64,000 nucleotides of DNA from Micavibrio sp. UBA2638 (GCA_002359735.1 DENS01000003.1:7307-71306), one strand, 5' to 3'; positions 43,660-53,210 are shown, numbered from the stretch's first letter. Program-made: numbers and translations. Notes: generated by a model not told the origin, from the sequence alone.

Positions 43660-43700
43660 AATGTGACAGTTTTGGTACGGGTTTTTACTTTATAAGCCAT
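43650..43700 (-). CDS. 16-codon leader upstream of the small membrane protein
   Basis: ATG at 43700 is preceded by CAGGAG at a 6-nt spacing, the best ribosome-binding site in this intergenic region. The peptide is MAYKVKTRTKTVTLWT and stops inside the next small ORF. It may be a coupled leader, or the true N-terminus if a one-base shift occurred. Confidence 0.4.
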   Translation of the reverse strand: MAYKVKTRTKTVTLWT

Positions 43701-43914
43701 TGCAAACTCCTGATCCTTGTTTTTTCATATTCATAACAATAGCAATAGCCATGCCAAAAAAATAATATTGTTTTTCAATGGCTTAAGGAATTGACGTCTG
43801 CATTAATCTCATTTTCATACGTTTTAAAATGAGATTTTTCTCAATTTCATACAGTTTAAGGCATAATTCATTAAACTTTTCCTGCTATGATTTTAGTAAC
43901 AAAAAGGAATGAAT
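43701..43914. other. Intergenic region before the response regulator
   Basis: AT-rich. TTTTAAAATGAGATTTTTCTC- and AATCTCATTTTCATACG-type segments near 43806-43850 form an imperfect inverted repeat (CTCATTTTCATACG/CGTTTTAAAATGAG). It probably holds divergent promoters for the small ORF and the regulator. No gene is seen. Confidence 0.35.
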
Positions 43915-45315
43915 ATGGCCGCGCCTGTTTTAATTGTCGAAGACGAAACCATGCAACAGCAAATGCTGGTCACATTATTGCGGCGTAAACTTGGTTTTGG
44001 GTCTCTGTGCGCTGAAAATGGGCGAGAGGCGCTCAATATTCTGGACAAAGATGCCGGGCAAACCATCAAGTTAATCATTATGGATTTGAACATGCCTGTT
44101 ATGGACGGAATTGAAACCCTTAAGATTATCCAGCAAAAACACCCCGCCATCCCCGTTATTATGCTGACAGGCAGTCAGGAAATCACCGATGCAGTGCAAT
44201 GTATGAAATACGGAGCCATTGATTTTCTGAGTAAACCATACGAAGCCGACCGCATGGCCATTACGGTGAAAAATGCCCTGAAAATCAGCACATTAACAAA
44301 AGAGGTCTCACGTCTGAAACAAGAAAAGACGGGAACGCTGAGCTTTGAAAACCTGATCGGCTACGATGGGGGGTTACAATCTGTGATCTTCATTGCACGT
44401 AAGGCCGCGGCCTCGGACATTCCAATCCTGATTACCGGAGAAACAGGAACCGGCAAAGAGGTTTTTTCCAAGGCCATTCACGGTGAAAGCGCGCGCACCG
44501 GTAAGCCCTTTATCGCAGTTAATTGTGGGGCCATCCCCGCCCAACTGGTGGAAAGCACGTTATTTGGCCATGAAAAAGGGGCATTTACCGGCGCCACTGA
44601 AAAGACCGTTGGTAAATTCCGCGAAGCAGAAGGCGGTACCATCTTTCTGGACGAAGTCGGAGAATTACCACTGGATGCACAAGTCAAATTGCTGCGGGTC
44701 TTACAACAAAAAGAGGTGGAGCCGGTGGGCGCCGCGAAGCCCATTCCCATCAATGTTCGCATTATTTCCGCCACAAACCGTAATCTGGAACAAGAAATCG
44801 CCGCTGGAAATTTTCGCGAGGACCTGTTCTTTCGCCTGAACGTTCTCAACATTAAATTGCCCGCATTACGGGACAGAAAAGAAGACATTCCCTCACTGGC
44901 CTATCATTTTGTTGAACGTTTTTGTTCACAGGAAGGGGGCATTCCAAAAGAAATCACGCAAGACACATTGAATGACCTGATGCAATTTGACTGGCCGGGA
45001 AACATCCGGCAGCTGGAAAATGTCATAAACCGCGCCATGGTCATCAGCGACGGCAATGTTCTGAATATGGACAGTAATCTCACGTCTTTGACCAATAACC
45101 AGAACAAGGCCGTAAGACCGCAGACTGCATCAAACAACGCGCTTGACATCATAACGCATGATGGTGTGTTCAAAACCATGGATGCCATCGAACAAGCGGC
45201 CATGGCAATCGCCCTTGAGCATTTTGACCATAATATAACGCAGGCCGCCAAAGCGCTGGGCATGGCAAAATCAACCTTTTATAAAAAGATGAAAAAGCAA
45301 AGCGATCAGGGATGA
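43915..45315 (+). CDS. Sigma-54-dependent response regulator, NtrC family
   Basis: 466 residues. ATG 43915 is used because AAGGA lies 6 nt upstream, whereas the ATG at 43909 touches the site. REC domain (about 1-120) with acidic pocket VEDE, phosphoacceptor in IIMDLNMP near 58 and Lys in LSKPYEAD. AAA+ domain (about 140-375): Walker A GETGTGKE, GAFTGA loop for sigma-54 contact, Walker B GTIFLDEVGEL, arginine finger region FREDLFFRLNV. C-terminal Fis-type HTH ending NITQAAKALGMAKSTFYKKM. No sensor kinase gene is adjacent, so the partner and target genes are unknown. Confidence 0.93.
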   Translation: MAAPVLIVEDETMQQQMLVTLLRRKLGFGSLCAENGREALNILDKDAGQTIKLIIMDLNMPVMDGIETLKIIQQKHPAIPVIMLTGSQEITDAVQCMKYGAIDFLSKPYEADRMAITVKNALKISTLTKEVSRLKQEKTGTLSFENLIGYDGGLQSVIFIARKAAASDIPILITGETGTGKEVFSKAIHGESARTGKPFIAVNCGAIPAQLVESTLFGHEKGAFTGATEKTVGKFREAEGGTIFLDEVGELPLDAQVKLLRVLQQKEVEPVGAAKPIPINVRIISATNRNLEQEIAAGNFREDLFFRLNVLNIKLPALRDRKEDIPSLAYHFVERFCSQEGGIPKEITQDTLNDLMQFDWPGNIRQLENVINRAMVISDGNVLNMDSNLTSLTNNQNKAVRPQTASNNALDIITHDGVFKTMDAIEQAAMAIALEHFDHNITQAAKALGMAKSTFYKKMKKQSDQG

Positions 45316-45457
45316 TGGCCATAGGGCCGCCCGCGCCAAAACTCCGGCTGGCAAAGACAGACGAAAGCCCGCGCCCCACGGCGACACAGTTTCTTGACTT
45401 TAACGGTCCGCATTGCTATAAAACGTTTTACGAAATAACATAAAAACAGGAGCAGGC

Positions 45458-46513
45458 ATGAAAACATCCAAATCAATTGCGCTGAGCAAGAAATCCGGCT
45501 TGACCGCAATTTCCCCTGATACCGATTTTAGAAACCAGACAGTACTGATAACCGGGGGCGGCGATGGTATTGGTGCCAGTGAAGCCCGATTCCTGCATCA
45601 AATGGGCGCCCATATTATTGCCCTCGATATACAAGAGAAGAAACTGGAGGCCCTGAAAGAAGATCTTGGCCATGACCGCATTACAACCATTGTATTCGAT
45701 TTAAGCCAAACCGATGAACAAGCCTATAAAACCTTAGGGCAAACTATTGCCGCCGCCGCACCAAACGGAAAAATCGATGCCTATATCATGAGTGCAGGCG
45801 TTGTCAAATTAACCAACGGAAAAGGCGTGTCAGGTATCTCTGCGCATGAATTGCGGACAATGACACAAATCAACGCCTATTCCCATGCCGATATTTTCAG
45901 AGAAATCGCAGGAAACCTTGCCGAAGATGCCCGGATCGTTGTCACCAGTTCCCCCATCGTTGGCCGTTCGGATATCAACACCCCCGCCTATGCCATCAGC
46001 AAAGGTACATTAGAGGCCATCGCAAATAACATCGCAGGAGAACTGGCCGGAACCAATAAAAAAGTCATTGGTTTTGTGCCACCGCCCGTACAGAATTTTT
46101 TGCGAAAAGACCTGAAGCCGCATGAGCCCTATTATGCGCACCCGGAAGGCCCTGATATTGCCGAATTGCCTGCCCGTCTTGCCTCTAAAAACCTTCGGGC
46201 GGAATTTAACGGAAAGGTCATTGCCATGGCCTATGATCATTTACGGCAAAAAGACGCAAAAACCCCGGATGGGCATAGCTTTGATTTTATGCCGCGTGAT
46301 AAGGTGACCAACGGATTTGTATACGATTTACGGATTCGCGATTTTGCAACAACCGGCGGCGATAGCGGGATAGATTTCCAACAATGGGGCACCAGTTCCA
46401 GCCGTGAAATTCAGGGGCTTGGCAAAACACCCGACATGAAAATTGACAAGGGGCTGGATGAAATCTATGACACGCCGGCTCATGTCTCGCAATTTCGCGC
46501 GCCCGATATCTAA
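45458..46513 (+). CDS. Short-chain dehydrogenase/reductase, extended C-terminus
   Basis: 351 residues. The Rossmann motif TGGGDGIG is near residue 32-39, NAG is replaced by MSAGVV near 113, catalytic Ser in TSSPIVG near 163 and YAISK near 179. After about residue 270 a C-terminal extension (FDFMPRDKVTNGFVYDLRIRDF) goes beyond the 250-residue norm. ACAGGAGCAGGC precedes the ATG. It is the first gene of a plus-strand set with an SMP-30 lactonase and a HAD phosphatase, suggesting sugar or sugar-alcohol oxidation. Confidence 0.83.
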   Translation: MKTSKSIALSKKSGLTAISPDTDFRNQTVLITGGGDGIGASEARFLHQMGAHIIALDIQEKKLEALKEDLGHDRITTIVFDLSQTDEQAYKTLGQTIAAAAPNGKIDAYIMSAGVVKLTNGKGVSGISAHELRTMTQINAYSHADIFREIAGNLAEDARIVVTSSPIVGRSDINTPAYAISKGTLEAIANNIAGELAGTNKKVIGFVPPPVQNFLRKDLKPHEPYYAHPEGPDIAELPARLASKNLRAEFNGKVIAMAYDHLRQKDAKTPDGHSFDFMPRDKVTNGFVYDLRIRDFATTGGDSGIDFQQWGTSSSREIQGLGKTPDMKIDKGLDEIYDTPAHVSQFRAPDI

Positions 46514-46563
46514 ATAAACCTGATACAAGGTGCAGATAACAAAATCAAAATGACGAAACAACA

Positions 46564-47631
46564 ATGACCACTACACTGGGAAATATAGGACAGACCGATC
46601 AAGCGCAGTTTCTGACCAGCGACCTGAGCACGGGCGAAACCCCGATGTACAATCCGCATGATCAATGTTTCTATTATGTGGATATTGAGGCCGGCGACAT
46701 TCATCAATTCAATCCGCAAAATAACAGCCTGAAAAAATGGCATCTTGATAAAGGCATGGTGGGCGGCGTTGTTATCAATCATGACGGCACCTTGATCGGC
46801 AATGCCCAGGACGGGCTGTTCGCCTTTAACCCCAATGATGGGTCATTGGTTATGTCACACCCGATTGAACCGGATAAACCCAATAACCGGCCCAATGACA
46901 TGAATATTTTTGAACTGGCGGGCGGGGAAAGCCGCATTGCAATTGGCTGTATTCCGATTGACCGTACCATTATCAAACCCGGCGAAAAAAAACCGGGCGT
47001 GGTCTACGCCGTTAAGCCCGATACGCTTGAACTAAAAGCCATTTTTGACAACCATGTGACCAGCAACGCTCTATGTGGCTTCACCCGCGGCGGGGACAAT
47101 ATTATCTTTTTGGCAGAAACCGATAAAAAGCATAATCCAACCGTATGGAAGGCAAAATATAACGCCGATCAGGATAAAATCGAGGATATCCAAACCTTTT
47201 TAACACGCGATGACATGCAAGGCGGCCGCCCCGATGGCGCCAGCATCATAGATGTGGACGGACAACGGTTAATCGCCATTGCATCATTGGATACCAATAA
47301 AATTATCGGATATGACGTTGATACCGCCGAAGCCGTTATGAGCGTTGACGCCCCCGATAACCTGACATTAACCCACGCCGCCTTTGGACCCGGAAAAGAT
47401 GGGCAATCCGTTGCCCTGATCAATTCACGCTGGCAAAATGTAGACAATCACGAAATGCTGGGCGTTGCTGTACTTGTACCCATCAAAAACGAATTTAACG
47501 TGGTTTCATTGATGCCTACGGCCATCGGATACCCATCATTTTCAGACATTGCAAAGGGGCAGAATATTGAAATCATATCCCCTGTCGCCCTAAACGCCCC
47601 AACAACAACCAACGCGCCGAACCCGTCATGA
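46564..47631 (+). CDS. SMP-30/gluconolactonase-like beta-propeller
   Basis: 355 residues. SMP-30 landmarks: metal-ligand Glu in GETPMYNP near 25, NRPNDMN near 103, and GGRPDGASI near 220 (Asp ligand), with repeated YYVDIEAGDIHQF-type blades. Family enzymes open aldonolactones. It fits downstream of a dehydrogenase that would make such a lactone. It overlaps the next gene by 4 nt (ATGA), so the three genes form an operon. Confidence 0.85.
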   Translation: MTTTLGNIGQTDQAQFLTSDLSTGETPMYNPHDQCFYYVDIEAGDIHQFNPQNNSLKKWHLDKGMVGGVVINHDGTLIGNAQDGLFAFNPNDGSLVMSHPIEPDKPNNRPNDMNIFELAGGESRIAIGCIPIDRTIIKPGEKKPGVVYAVKPDTLELKAIFDNHVTSNALCGFTRGGDNIIFLAETDKKHNPTVWKAKYNADQDKIEDIQTFLTRDDMQGGRPDGASIIDVDGQRLIAIASLDTNKIIGYDVDTAEAVMSVDAPDNLTLTHAAFGPGKDGQSVALINSRWQNVDNHEMLGVAVLVPIKNEFNVVSLMPTAIGYPSFSDIAKGQNIEIISPVALNAPTTTNAPNPS

Positions 47632-48488
47632 AAGATTTACTGAAATGGATAGATGACATTGGTATCAATAACATCATCTGGGTGACGGATCTCGACTTAA
47701 CCGTACTGGATTCCCACAAAGACCCCAATCAGGTCAGGGCGCCGGATGGGTTCGAAGAAACCTGCCGCCGGTTAGACGCCGCCACCCAAGACCGGTTTTT
47801 CATTATCACAGGGCGTGAATTATCCTACGTCAATACCGTGTTTCCGGGAACGCCGTTTAAGGCATCAACCGAATATCACAATGTGGCCCGCTGGGATCCG
47901 TCGCAACCGCCTGTTGAATTGAACCCACAACCGCAATGGTCATTAATTGATGATAAAATAGAGGCCGTGATCCGCCGATGGTGGCCGGATGATTTCAAGG
48001 TACGTGAAAAACCGTTTATGCGTTCTATTCACTACACGCATGCTCCGGCCCTGCAAGATGAAAACACCAAAAAACAGGCTCAAATGGCTCTCGAACAAAT
48101 CCTGATTGACTATGAACACCTGACCGGGCAGAAATTAACCAATATTGATGGTGGTCAGGTTTTCGATATTGCCCCGGCCGGATCCAGTAAGGAAAAGGCC
48201 TATCAGGACATCATGGATATGATGATGCAAAAACACCCCGGGCGTGATCTGGTCCCGATCTATTTCGGGGACAGCCCCGGCGACCTGGATGCCGTTCCCG
48301 TTGTAAACGCCCATGGCGGGGCCTTTATTTCGGTTGGAAGTGATCCGAAGGTCACGCGCGTGGCCGATTTTAGGCTGGATAATACGGCCATGTGCCGCAA
48401 AGTTTTTAAAAAGGCCAGCTTTCTTCACCCCAAGCAAACGCGAACAGCCAATTACACATCGGCCCCTGCCGGCCCCGATATAGGCTAG
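47628..48488 (+). CDS. HAD-IIB hydrolase, trehalose-6-phosphatase-like
   Basis: 286 residues. Motif I DLDLTVLD near 20-27, motif II FIITGREL near 57, Lys in SSKEKAYQDIM near 190 and motif IV FGDSPGDLDAV near 213. The cap (about 85-180) lies between motifs II and III, as in OtsB and sucrose-phosphate phosphatase. It is coupled by ATGA overlap to the lactonase gene, so the substrate may be a sugar phosphate of that pathway. No otsA is nearby. Ends in TAG. Confidence 0.82.
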   Translation: MKDLLKWIDDIGINNIIWVTDLDLTVLDSHKDPNQVRAPDGFEETCRRLDAATQDRFFIITGRELSYVNTVFPGTPFKASTEYHNVARWDPSQPPVELNPQPQWSLIDDKIEAVIRRWWPDDFKVREKPFMRSIHYTHAPALQDENTKKQAQMALEQILIDYEHLTGQKLTNIDGGQVFDIAPAGSSKEKAYQDIMDMMMQKHPGRDLVPIYFGDSPGDLDAVPVVNAHGGAFISVGSDPKVTRVADFRLDNTAMCRKVFKKASFLHPKQTRTANYTSAPAGPDIG

Positions 48489-48520
48489 GGTGTCAGGATC
48501 AAGATCACAGGAAATAAGGC

Positions 48521-49303
48521 CTAAAGCGCGCGCACATGCCCATCCACACTGATGGACTGCCCAGAGATATTCCGGCCATATGGGGAGCATAGAAATAAAA
48601 CCTGCCGCGCAACATCTTGCGCCGTCACCATGCGTTGCAATGATGCCATATTTTTATAGGTTTTTTTCATGTCGTCAAAGGACACGTTTTCTTTTTCAGC
48701 CCGCGCGCGAATAACATGATCGATGCGCGGCCCTTCCACAATACCCGGCAAAATCGTATTGACGCGAATACCGGCAGGCCCCAATTCACAAGCCAGGCTC
48801 TCGGCAAACCCCCGTATTGCCCATTTTGTGGCGGCATAAGGCGTACGGTTGGCATAGGCAAGGCGCCCCGCAATAGAGGCGATACACACAATGGACGCAT
48901 TATCCGATTGTTTCAGCAACTTCACCGCATGATGCGCACAATAAAACTGGCCGTTTAAATTCACACGTACAGTCAAATCCCAATCCTGAGGGTTAATATC
49001 TTCAACCCCGGCCGTTGGCCCGGCAATACCGGCGTTGTTAACCAGAACATCAAGACCGCCCAAATGATCGCGGACATCTTCAAACATACGGGCAACTTGT
49101 TTTTCGTCAGACACATCACACAAGCTATAGCCCCAATCAGGGTGTATTGCCCGGCAGGCATCCAGCGCCTCTTGCGATAAATCACAAACGTGAATTTTAG
49201 CATGGGCCGTGTCAAATTCTTCGGCAATTGCCCGCCCGATACCGGCGGCACCAGCCGTCACCAAAACACGTAATCCCGACGGCATTTCAAGTTTCTCTGT
49301 CAT
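48521..49303 (-). CDS. Short-chain dehydrogenase partner of the BKACE enzyme
   Basis: 260 residues, classical SDR: TAGAAGIG near 17-24 (Gly motif in slightly altered form), NNAGIAGP near 89, catalytic Ser in ASIAGR near 142 and YAATK near 155, PGIVEGP near 188 and a closing GQSISVDGH. It lies 15 nt after the BKACE gene, so the two should act in sequence: oxidation of a beta-hydroxy acid to the beta-keto acid that the BKACE enzyme cleaves. The substrate is unknown. Confidence 0.88.
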   Translation of the reverse strand: MTEKLEMPSGLRVLVTAGAAGIGRAIAEEFDTAHAKIHVCDLSQEALDACRAIHPDWGYSLCDVSDEKQVARMFEDVRDHLGGLDVLVNNAGIAGPTAGVEDINPQDWDLTVRVNLNGQFYCAHHAVKLLKQSDNASIVCIASIAGRLAYANRTPYAATKWAIRGFAESLACELGPAGIRVNTILPGIVEGPRIDHVIRARAEKENVSFDDMKKTYKNMASLQRMVTAQDVARQVLFLCSPYGRNISGQSISVDGHVRAL

Positions 49304-49318
49304 AAAGTCTTCCCTGCC

Positions 49319-50275
49319 CTAGGCCGCCTTTTTTCCATCATAAGATAAATCGATTTTTTCGCGGCCTTTCAAATCCAGCAATTCACGCGCTTCATCAGGG
49401 CTCGCAACCTCCATCGAAAGACCTTCGATGACCTCACGTATCTTTTTTACCTGCTGCGCGTTTGTTTCGGCCAATTTACCGGGCCCAAGCCACAGCGAAT
49501 CTTCCAGGCCGACACGAACATGCGATCCTGATGATAATCCCATAGTCCCCAATCGCATTTGATGGCTGCCCGCACCCAGAATGGACCATTGATAATCATC
49601 CCCGAACAAACGGTCAGCAGTACGTTTCATATGCATAAGATCTTCGGGATGCCCGCCAATACCGCCAAAAATTCCAAAAACAGATTGAATAAAGAATGGC
49701 GGTTTGACTAAACCGGCATCAACAAAATATTTCAAATTATAAAGATGCCCGATATCATAACATTCAAATTCAAATTTGGTCCCGTTTTCCAAACCCATTT
49801 TCATTAATTTTTCGACATCATTAAATGTGTTTTTAAACACAATTTCTTTGTTGCCCAGATATTCGCGCTCCCAATCATGCTGCAGATCATCTGCATAACG
49901 ATTTAACATCGGGAACAAACCAAAATTAATAGTCCCCATATTCAAAGACGCCAATTCCGGTTTAAATGTTGCGGCGGGTTGCATACGTTCCTCTACGGTC
50001 ATGGTGGGGGCCCCGCCGGTTGTAATATTAATAACCGCATCTGTGGCGCCGCTGACGCCGGGCAAAAATCGCATAAACATCGCCGGGTCTTGTGTAGGGC
50101 GCCCATCAGCCGGATCACGGGCATGAAGATGCAATATTGCTGCACCTGCCTCTGCCGCGGCGATCGCGGCCTCTGCAATTTCTTCTGGTGTGACCGGAAG
50201 ATAGGGTGACATAGACGGTGTATGAATAGCCCCTGTCGGCGCACATGTAATAATAACTTTTCTTGATTTTGCCAT
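49319..50275 (-). CDS. BKACE family beta-keto acid cleavage enzyme (DUF849)
   Basis: 318 residues. ATG 50275 is set by GGGGAGG 5 nt upstream; the frame begins 12 codons earlier. Family landmarks: zinc site HLHARDP near 48-54, INITTGG near 83, FGIFGGIGGHPEDL near 205 and VRVGLEDSLWLGPGKLA near 253-269 (catalytic Glu/Asp region). BKACE enzymes condense a beta-keto acid with acetyl-CoA to give acetoacetate and a shortened CoA ester. Known substrates include 3-keto-5-aminohexanoate and dehydrocarnitine. It leads a two-gene operon with an SDR. Confidence 0.9.
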   Translation of the reverse strand: MAKSRKVIITCAPTGAIHTPSMSPYLPVTPEEIAEAAIAAAEAGAAILHLHARDPADGRPTQDPAMFMRFLPGVSGATDAVINITTGGAPTMTVEERMQPAATFKPELASLNMGTINFGLFPMLNRYADDLQHDWEREYLGNKEIVFKNTFNDVEKLMKMGLENGTKFEFECYDIGHLYNLKYFVDAGLVKPPFFIQSVFGIFGGIGGHPEDLMHMKRTADRLFGDDYQWSILGAGSHQMRLGTMGLSSGSHVRVGLEDSLWLGPGKLAETNAQQVKKIREVIEGLSMEVASPDEARELLDLKGREKIDLSYDGKKAA

Positions 50276-50404
50276 GAATACCTCCCCTAGGCTTATCAGC
50301 AATTCAGGCAAATGTATCCCATAAAATATGTATATTCAACCGCCAAATACAGGCTTGCAAGAATTGAAATATCTTTTATGATCACCCCCATAATTCAACA
50401 AAAA

Positions 50405-50938
50405 ATGAGTGCGTTTTCCATGAATATACTACCCTATGATGGGATCACCCCCGATATTGAAGATAACGTTTTTGTTGCACCAAATGCTGCGGTCATTGGT
50501 TCTGTGAAAATCGGTCAAAATTCTAATGTCTGGTATTCAACCACCATACGCGGCGATGAAAAAGAAATCGAAATCGGCCAGCGCACAAACATACAGGATA
50601 ATTCCGTTCTGCACGTCGCAACCAAAGTGCAAGGCACATATATCGGTGACGATGTTACCATTGGCCATGGCTGTATTATCCATGCCTGCACCATCGGAAA
50701 TATGTGTTTGATCGGTATGGGGTCCACCATTCTGGATGGTGCCAAAGTTGAAGACAATGCAATGGTGGCCGCAGGATCATTGGTCACGCCCGGAAAAACG
50801 GTCCCCTCCGGCCAGTTATGGGCCGGGCGCCCTGCAAGATACATGCGCGATTTAACCGATGAAGACATGGAAAACATCAAATGGTCAGCCGATAATTATG
50901 TGTTTTTGGCCAAGAAACACATTCAATCACAACGTTAA
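50405..50938 (+). CDS. Gamma-class carbonic anhydrase-like protein
   Basis: 177 residues in a left-handed beta-helix: hexapeptide turns (VIGSVKIGQNSNVWY, YIGDDVTIGHGCIIHACTIG). The three zinc His are visible in VLHVAT, IGHGC and IIHAC. QTNIQDNSVLH-type and GMGSTILDGAKVE segments and the AGRPARYMR end are standard for the YrdA/PaaY/CaiE branch, whose members vary in carbonic anhydrase activity. The start is uncertain: ATGs at 50312, 50378, 50405 and 50420 are in frame and none has a good ribosome-binding site. Confidence 0.87.
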   Translation: MSAFSMNILPYDGITPDIEDNVFVAPNAAVIGSVKIGQNSNVWYSTTIRGDEKEIEIGQRTNIQDNSVLHVATKVQGTYIGDDVTIGHGCIIHACTIGNMCLIGMGSTILDGAKVEDNAMVAAGSLVTPGKTVPSGQLWAGRPARYMRDLTDEDMENIKWSADNYVFLAKKHIQSQR

Positions 50939-50961
50939 TTCATTATGTCAAAAAATTTATC

Positions 50962-50990
50962 TTGACAAAATTCCATAACAGGTGTTGTCT
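50962..50990 (+). promoter_or_regulatory. Possible promoter of the GNAT-like/M20 pair
   Basis: A consensus -35 TTGACA (50962-50967) is followed after 17 nt by TTGTCT (50985-50990), a poor -10. About 50 nt before the gene start. Confidence 0.35.
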
Positions 50991-51042
50991 AACGCCTCAT
51001 TATGACACTGTTTATGTCTATCATTAACGAGGCAACCCGACC

Positions 51043-52029
51043 ATGCATAAAGACGCACCCACCACAGAAACAAATACAGAACCATCCCGCTTAATTATTC
51101 GTTTTACCGATGAAAACGACCAGACCGCGGTTAGAAACTTTTACGCACGCAACACACACCAGCACGTCGACATCCGCCAGGATGCGGTCTGGAATGAACG
51201 CACCCGCAATGGCCGGGTTATGATTGTTGAAGATGAACAACGCAGCATGGGCTTTGCCACCGTAGCCTATGACTTTCATGCCGTGCCCGAAACGCCCAAA
51301 ACACCGTCTTTGATGACAAAGGTGAAAAATGCCCTGCGCGCTACATTTGCAAGCCATGCAGGCGGTACAGACCAGAATGAAAACGCCCCGGCCAATACCA
51401 AGGCACGGTGGGTTGAACTGGGATCAACCACCGTATTACAGGATGAGCAGGAAAGCGCCTATTCCATGATCAAGGGGTTAAATCTGTATCCGTTGATGAT
51501 CGCGTCACAAACGGTTTATGAATTTCTGGTCAATACACCGGACGATAAAGTTCTGGCCAATGTTTACGAAGACAATGGCGCGGTTATTCATATGTTGAAT
51601 AACAAAGTCGGCTGGCATTTCTTTGAACCGGAAGACGCCATCCTGAAGGCCTGTAGCGATACCAAGGTCAAAGACGGACATCACACCGCCGGGCGCAAAT
51701 GGTTGCACGCCACCACCGATACATTGCCGCATCAGGCCCGTTTTATCCTGAAGACCATAGAAGACGGCACCACAAACGGCTTGCTGAACAAAAAAACGCA
51801 AAAACATATTCGGTTAAATACCGACCAGTTTTCATTGGTTAATACATATAAACGGGCATTGCAGGCATTGGCGCATGGTCCGCTTGCCGACACGTTGGAA
51901 AATTCCGTACATATAGGTATGAAAAACGCGCATGTTTTACTGGAATATCATTTAAAAGAAGCTATTGTTGATATGAAAGAACAACCGACCGTGATCAACA
52001 ATGAAAGCCCGTCCATATGCCCATTATAA
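51043..52029 (+). CDS. GNAT-like hypothetical protein
   Basis: 328 residues. The first 190 read like an acyltransferase fold: RLIIRFTDENDQTAVRNFY at the start, RVMIVEDEQRSMGFATVAYDF, then VELGSTTVLQDEQESAYSMI. There is no clean Q/RxxGxG/A CoA motif, so activity is doubtful. The C-terminal 130 residues are helical and basic-acidic with no known domain. Its end overlaps the next M20 amidohydrolase gene by 13 nt, so the two are co-translated and may share a substrate. Confidence 0.6.
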   Translation: MHKDAPTTETNTEPSRLIIRFTDENDQTAVRNFYARNTHQHVDIRQDAVWNERTRNGRVMIVEDEQRSMGFATVAYDFHAVPETPKTPSLMTKVKNALRATFASHAGGTDQNENAPANTKARWVELGSTTVLQDEQESAYSMIKGLNLYPLMIASQTVYEFLVNTPDDKVLANVYEDNGAVIHMLNNKVGWHFFEPEDAILKACSDTKVKDGHHTAGRKWLHATTDTLPHQARFILKTIEDGTTNGLLNKKTQKHIRLNTDQFSLVNTYKRALQALAHGPLADTLENSVHIGMKNAHVLLEYHLKEAIVDMKEQPTVINNESPSICPL

Positions 52030-53210
52030 ACAGCATCGCCGATTTGAAAAATGAAGCGGCCGCATGGCGACAAGAATTACACCAGAACCCCCAAACCTGT
52101 TACGAGGAAGAATTCGCCTCGGCTTTTGTGAAAAACAAATTACAGGAATGGAATATCCCGTTTCGCGATGGCTATGCCAAAACCGGGCTTGTCGCCACCA
52201 TAGAGGGGCAAAAGAACACATCAGGCAAAACCATTGGTTTACGCGCGGATATGGATGCCCTGGATATCCTTGAAAAGACCGGTCTGCCGCATGCTTCGAA
52301 AAACGTCGGAAAAATGCATGCTTGCGGGCATGATGGCCACACAGCATCGCTGCTGGCCGCCGCCAAATATTTACAAGACACCAAAAATTTCAATGGGCGC
52401 GTTCATTTGATTTTCCAGCCCGCCGAAGAAGGGGGCCGCGGCGCCGTAAAAATGATCGAGGAAGGCCTGTTCGATGCATTTCCTTGCGATTACGTCTTTG
52501 GCGTCCACAATTGGCCCGGTCTGCCAATCGGCCATATCGACATGCGCGTTGGGGCGCAACTGGCCTCCGTTGACGAATTTAACATCACCGTAAAAGGTAA
52601 GGGCGGCCACGCCGCAATGCCGCATTTAACCCATGACCCGCTGGTGATCGCCAGCCATATCGTCATTGCCTTGCAATCCATCGTCAGCCGCAACATTGAC
52701 CCTGTGGAATCGGCCGTGGTAACGGTGGCCGGGCTGCAGGTTGGCACCGATGCCTTTAATGTAATTGGTGATACGGCCACTATGAAAGGCACTGTGCGAA
52801 CGTTCAACAATGATGTGCGGCACCAGATACGCGATCGCATCGAAACCATTGCCACCAATATCGCCAAAAGCTATGACGCGACGGCCGAACTGGATTATGA
52901 ATTCCAGCTTGACCCCACCATCAATACGGCCGATGGCATTGCCATGGCACAAGAAGCCGCCAGCGCGGTTGTGAACCCTAATCACATCAATACCGAATGC
53001 CCGCCATCAATGGGGGGGGAAGATTTTGGCGCTTATCTAATGGAAAAGCCCGGGGCCTTTATATGTGTGGGTCAATCCGTACCGGATGATAAAAATTCGC
53101 CGCATAATCATGGGCTACACAGCCCGTATTATGATTTCAATGATGATATCATTCCCATTGTCGCCAGTTACTTCGGAACTTTATGCGAAAAATACATGCC
53201 CTTAAGTTAA
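52017..53210 (+). CDS. M20D family amidohydrolase (second copy)
   Basis: 397 residues with the same motifs as the enzyme at 37895: ACGHDGHT near 102-109 (metal Cys/His), QPAEEGG near 134, HNWPG near 164, GGHAAMPH near 195 and GLHSPYYDFNDD near 372. About half the residues agree by eye, so they are old paralogs. It overlaps the GNAT-like gene upstream. Likely an N-acyl-amino-acid or amide hydrolase, exact substrate unknown. Its 3' end overlaps the convergent flavoprotein gene by 9 nt. Confidence 0.88.
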   Translation: MPIINSIADLKNEAAAWRQELHQNPQTCYEEEFASAFVKNKLQEWNIPFRDGYAKTGLVATIEGQKNTSGKTIGLRADMDALDILEKTGLPHASKNVGKMHACGHDGHTASLLAAAKYLQDTKNFNGRVHLIFQPAEEGGRGAVKMIEEGLFDAFPCDYVFGVHNWPGLPIGHIDMRVGAQLASVDEFNITVKGKGGHAAMPHLTHDPLVIASHIVIALQSIVSRNIDPVESAVVTVAGLQVGTDAFNVIGDTATMKGTVRTFNNDVRHQIRDRIETIATNIAKSYDATAELDYEFQLDPTINTADGIAMAQEAASAVVNPNHINTECPPSMGGEDFGAYLMEKPGAFICVGQSVPDDKNSPHNHGLHSPYYDFNDDIIPIVASYFGTLCEKYMPLS

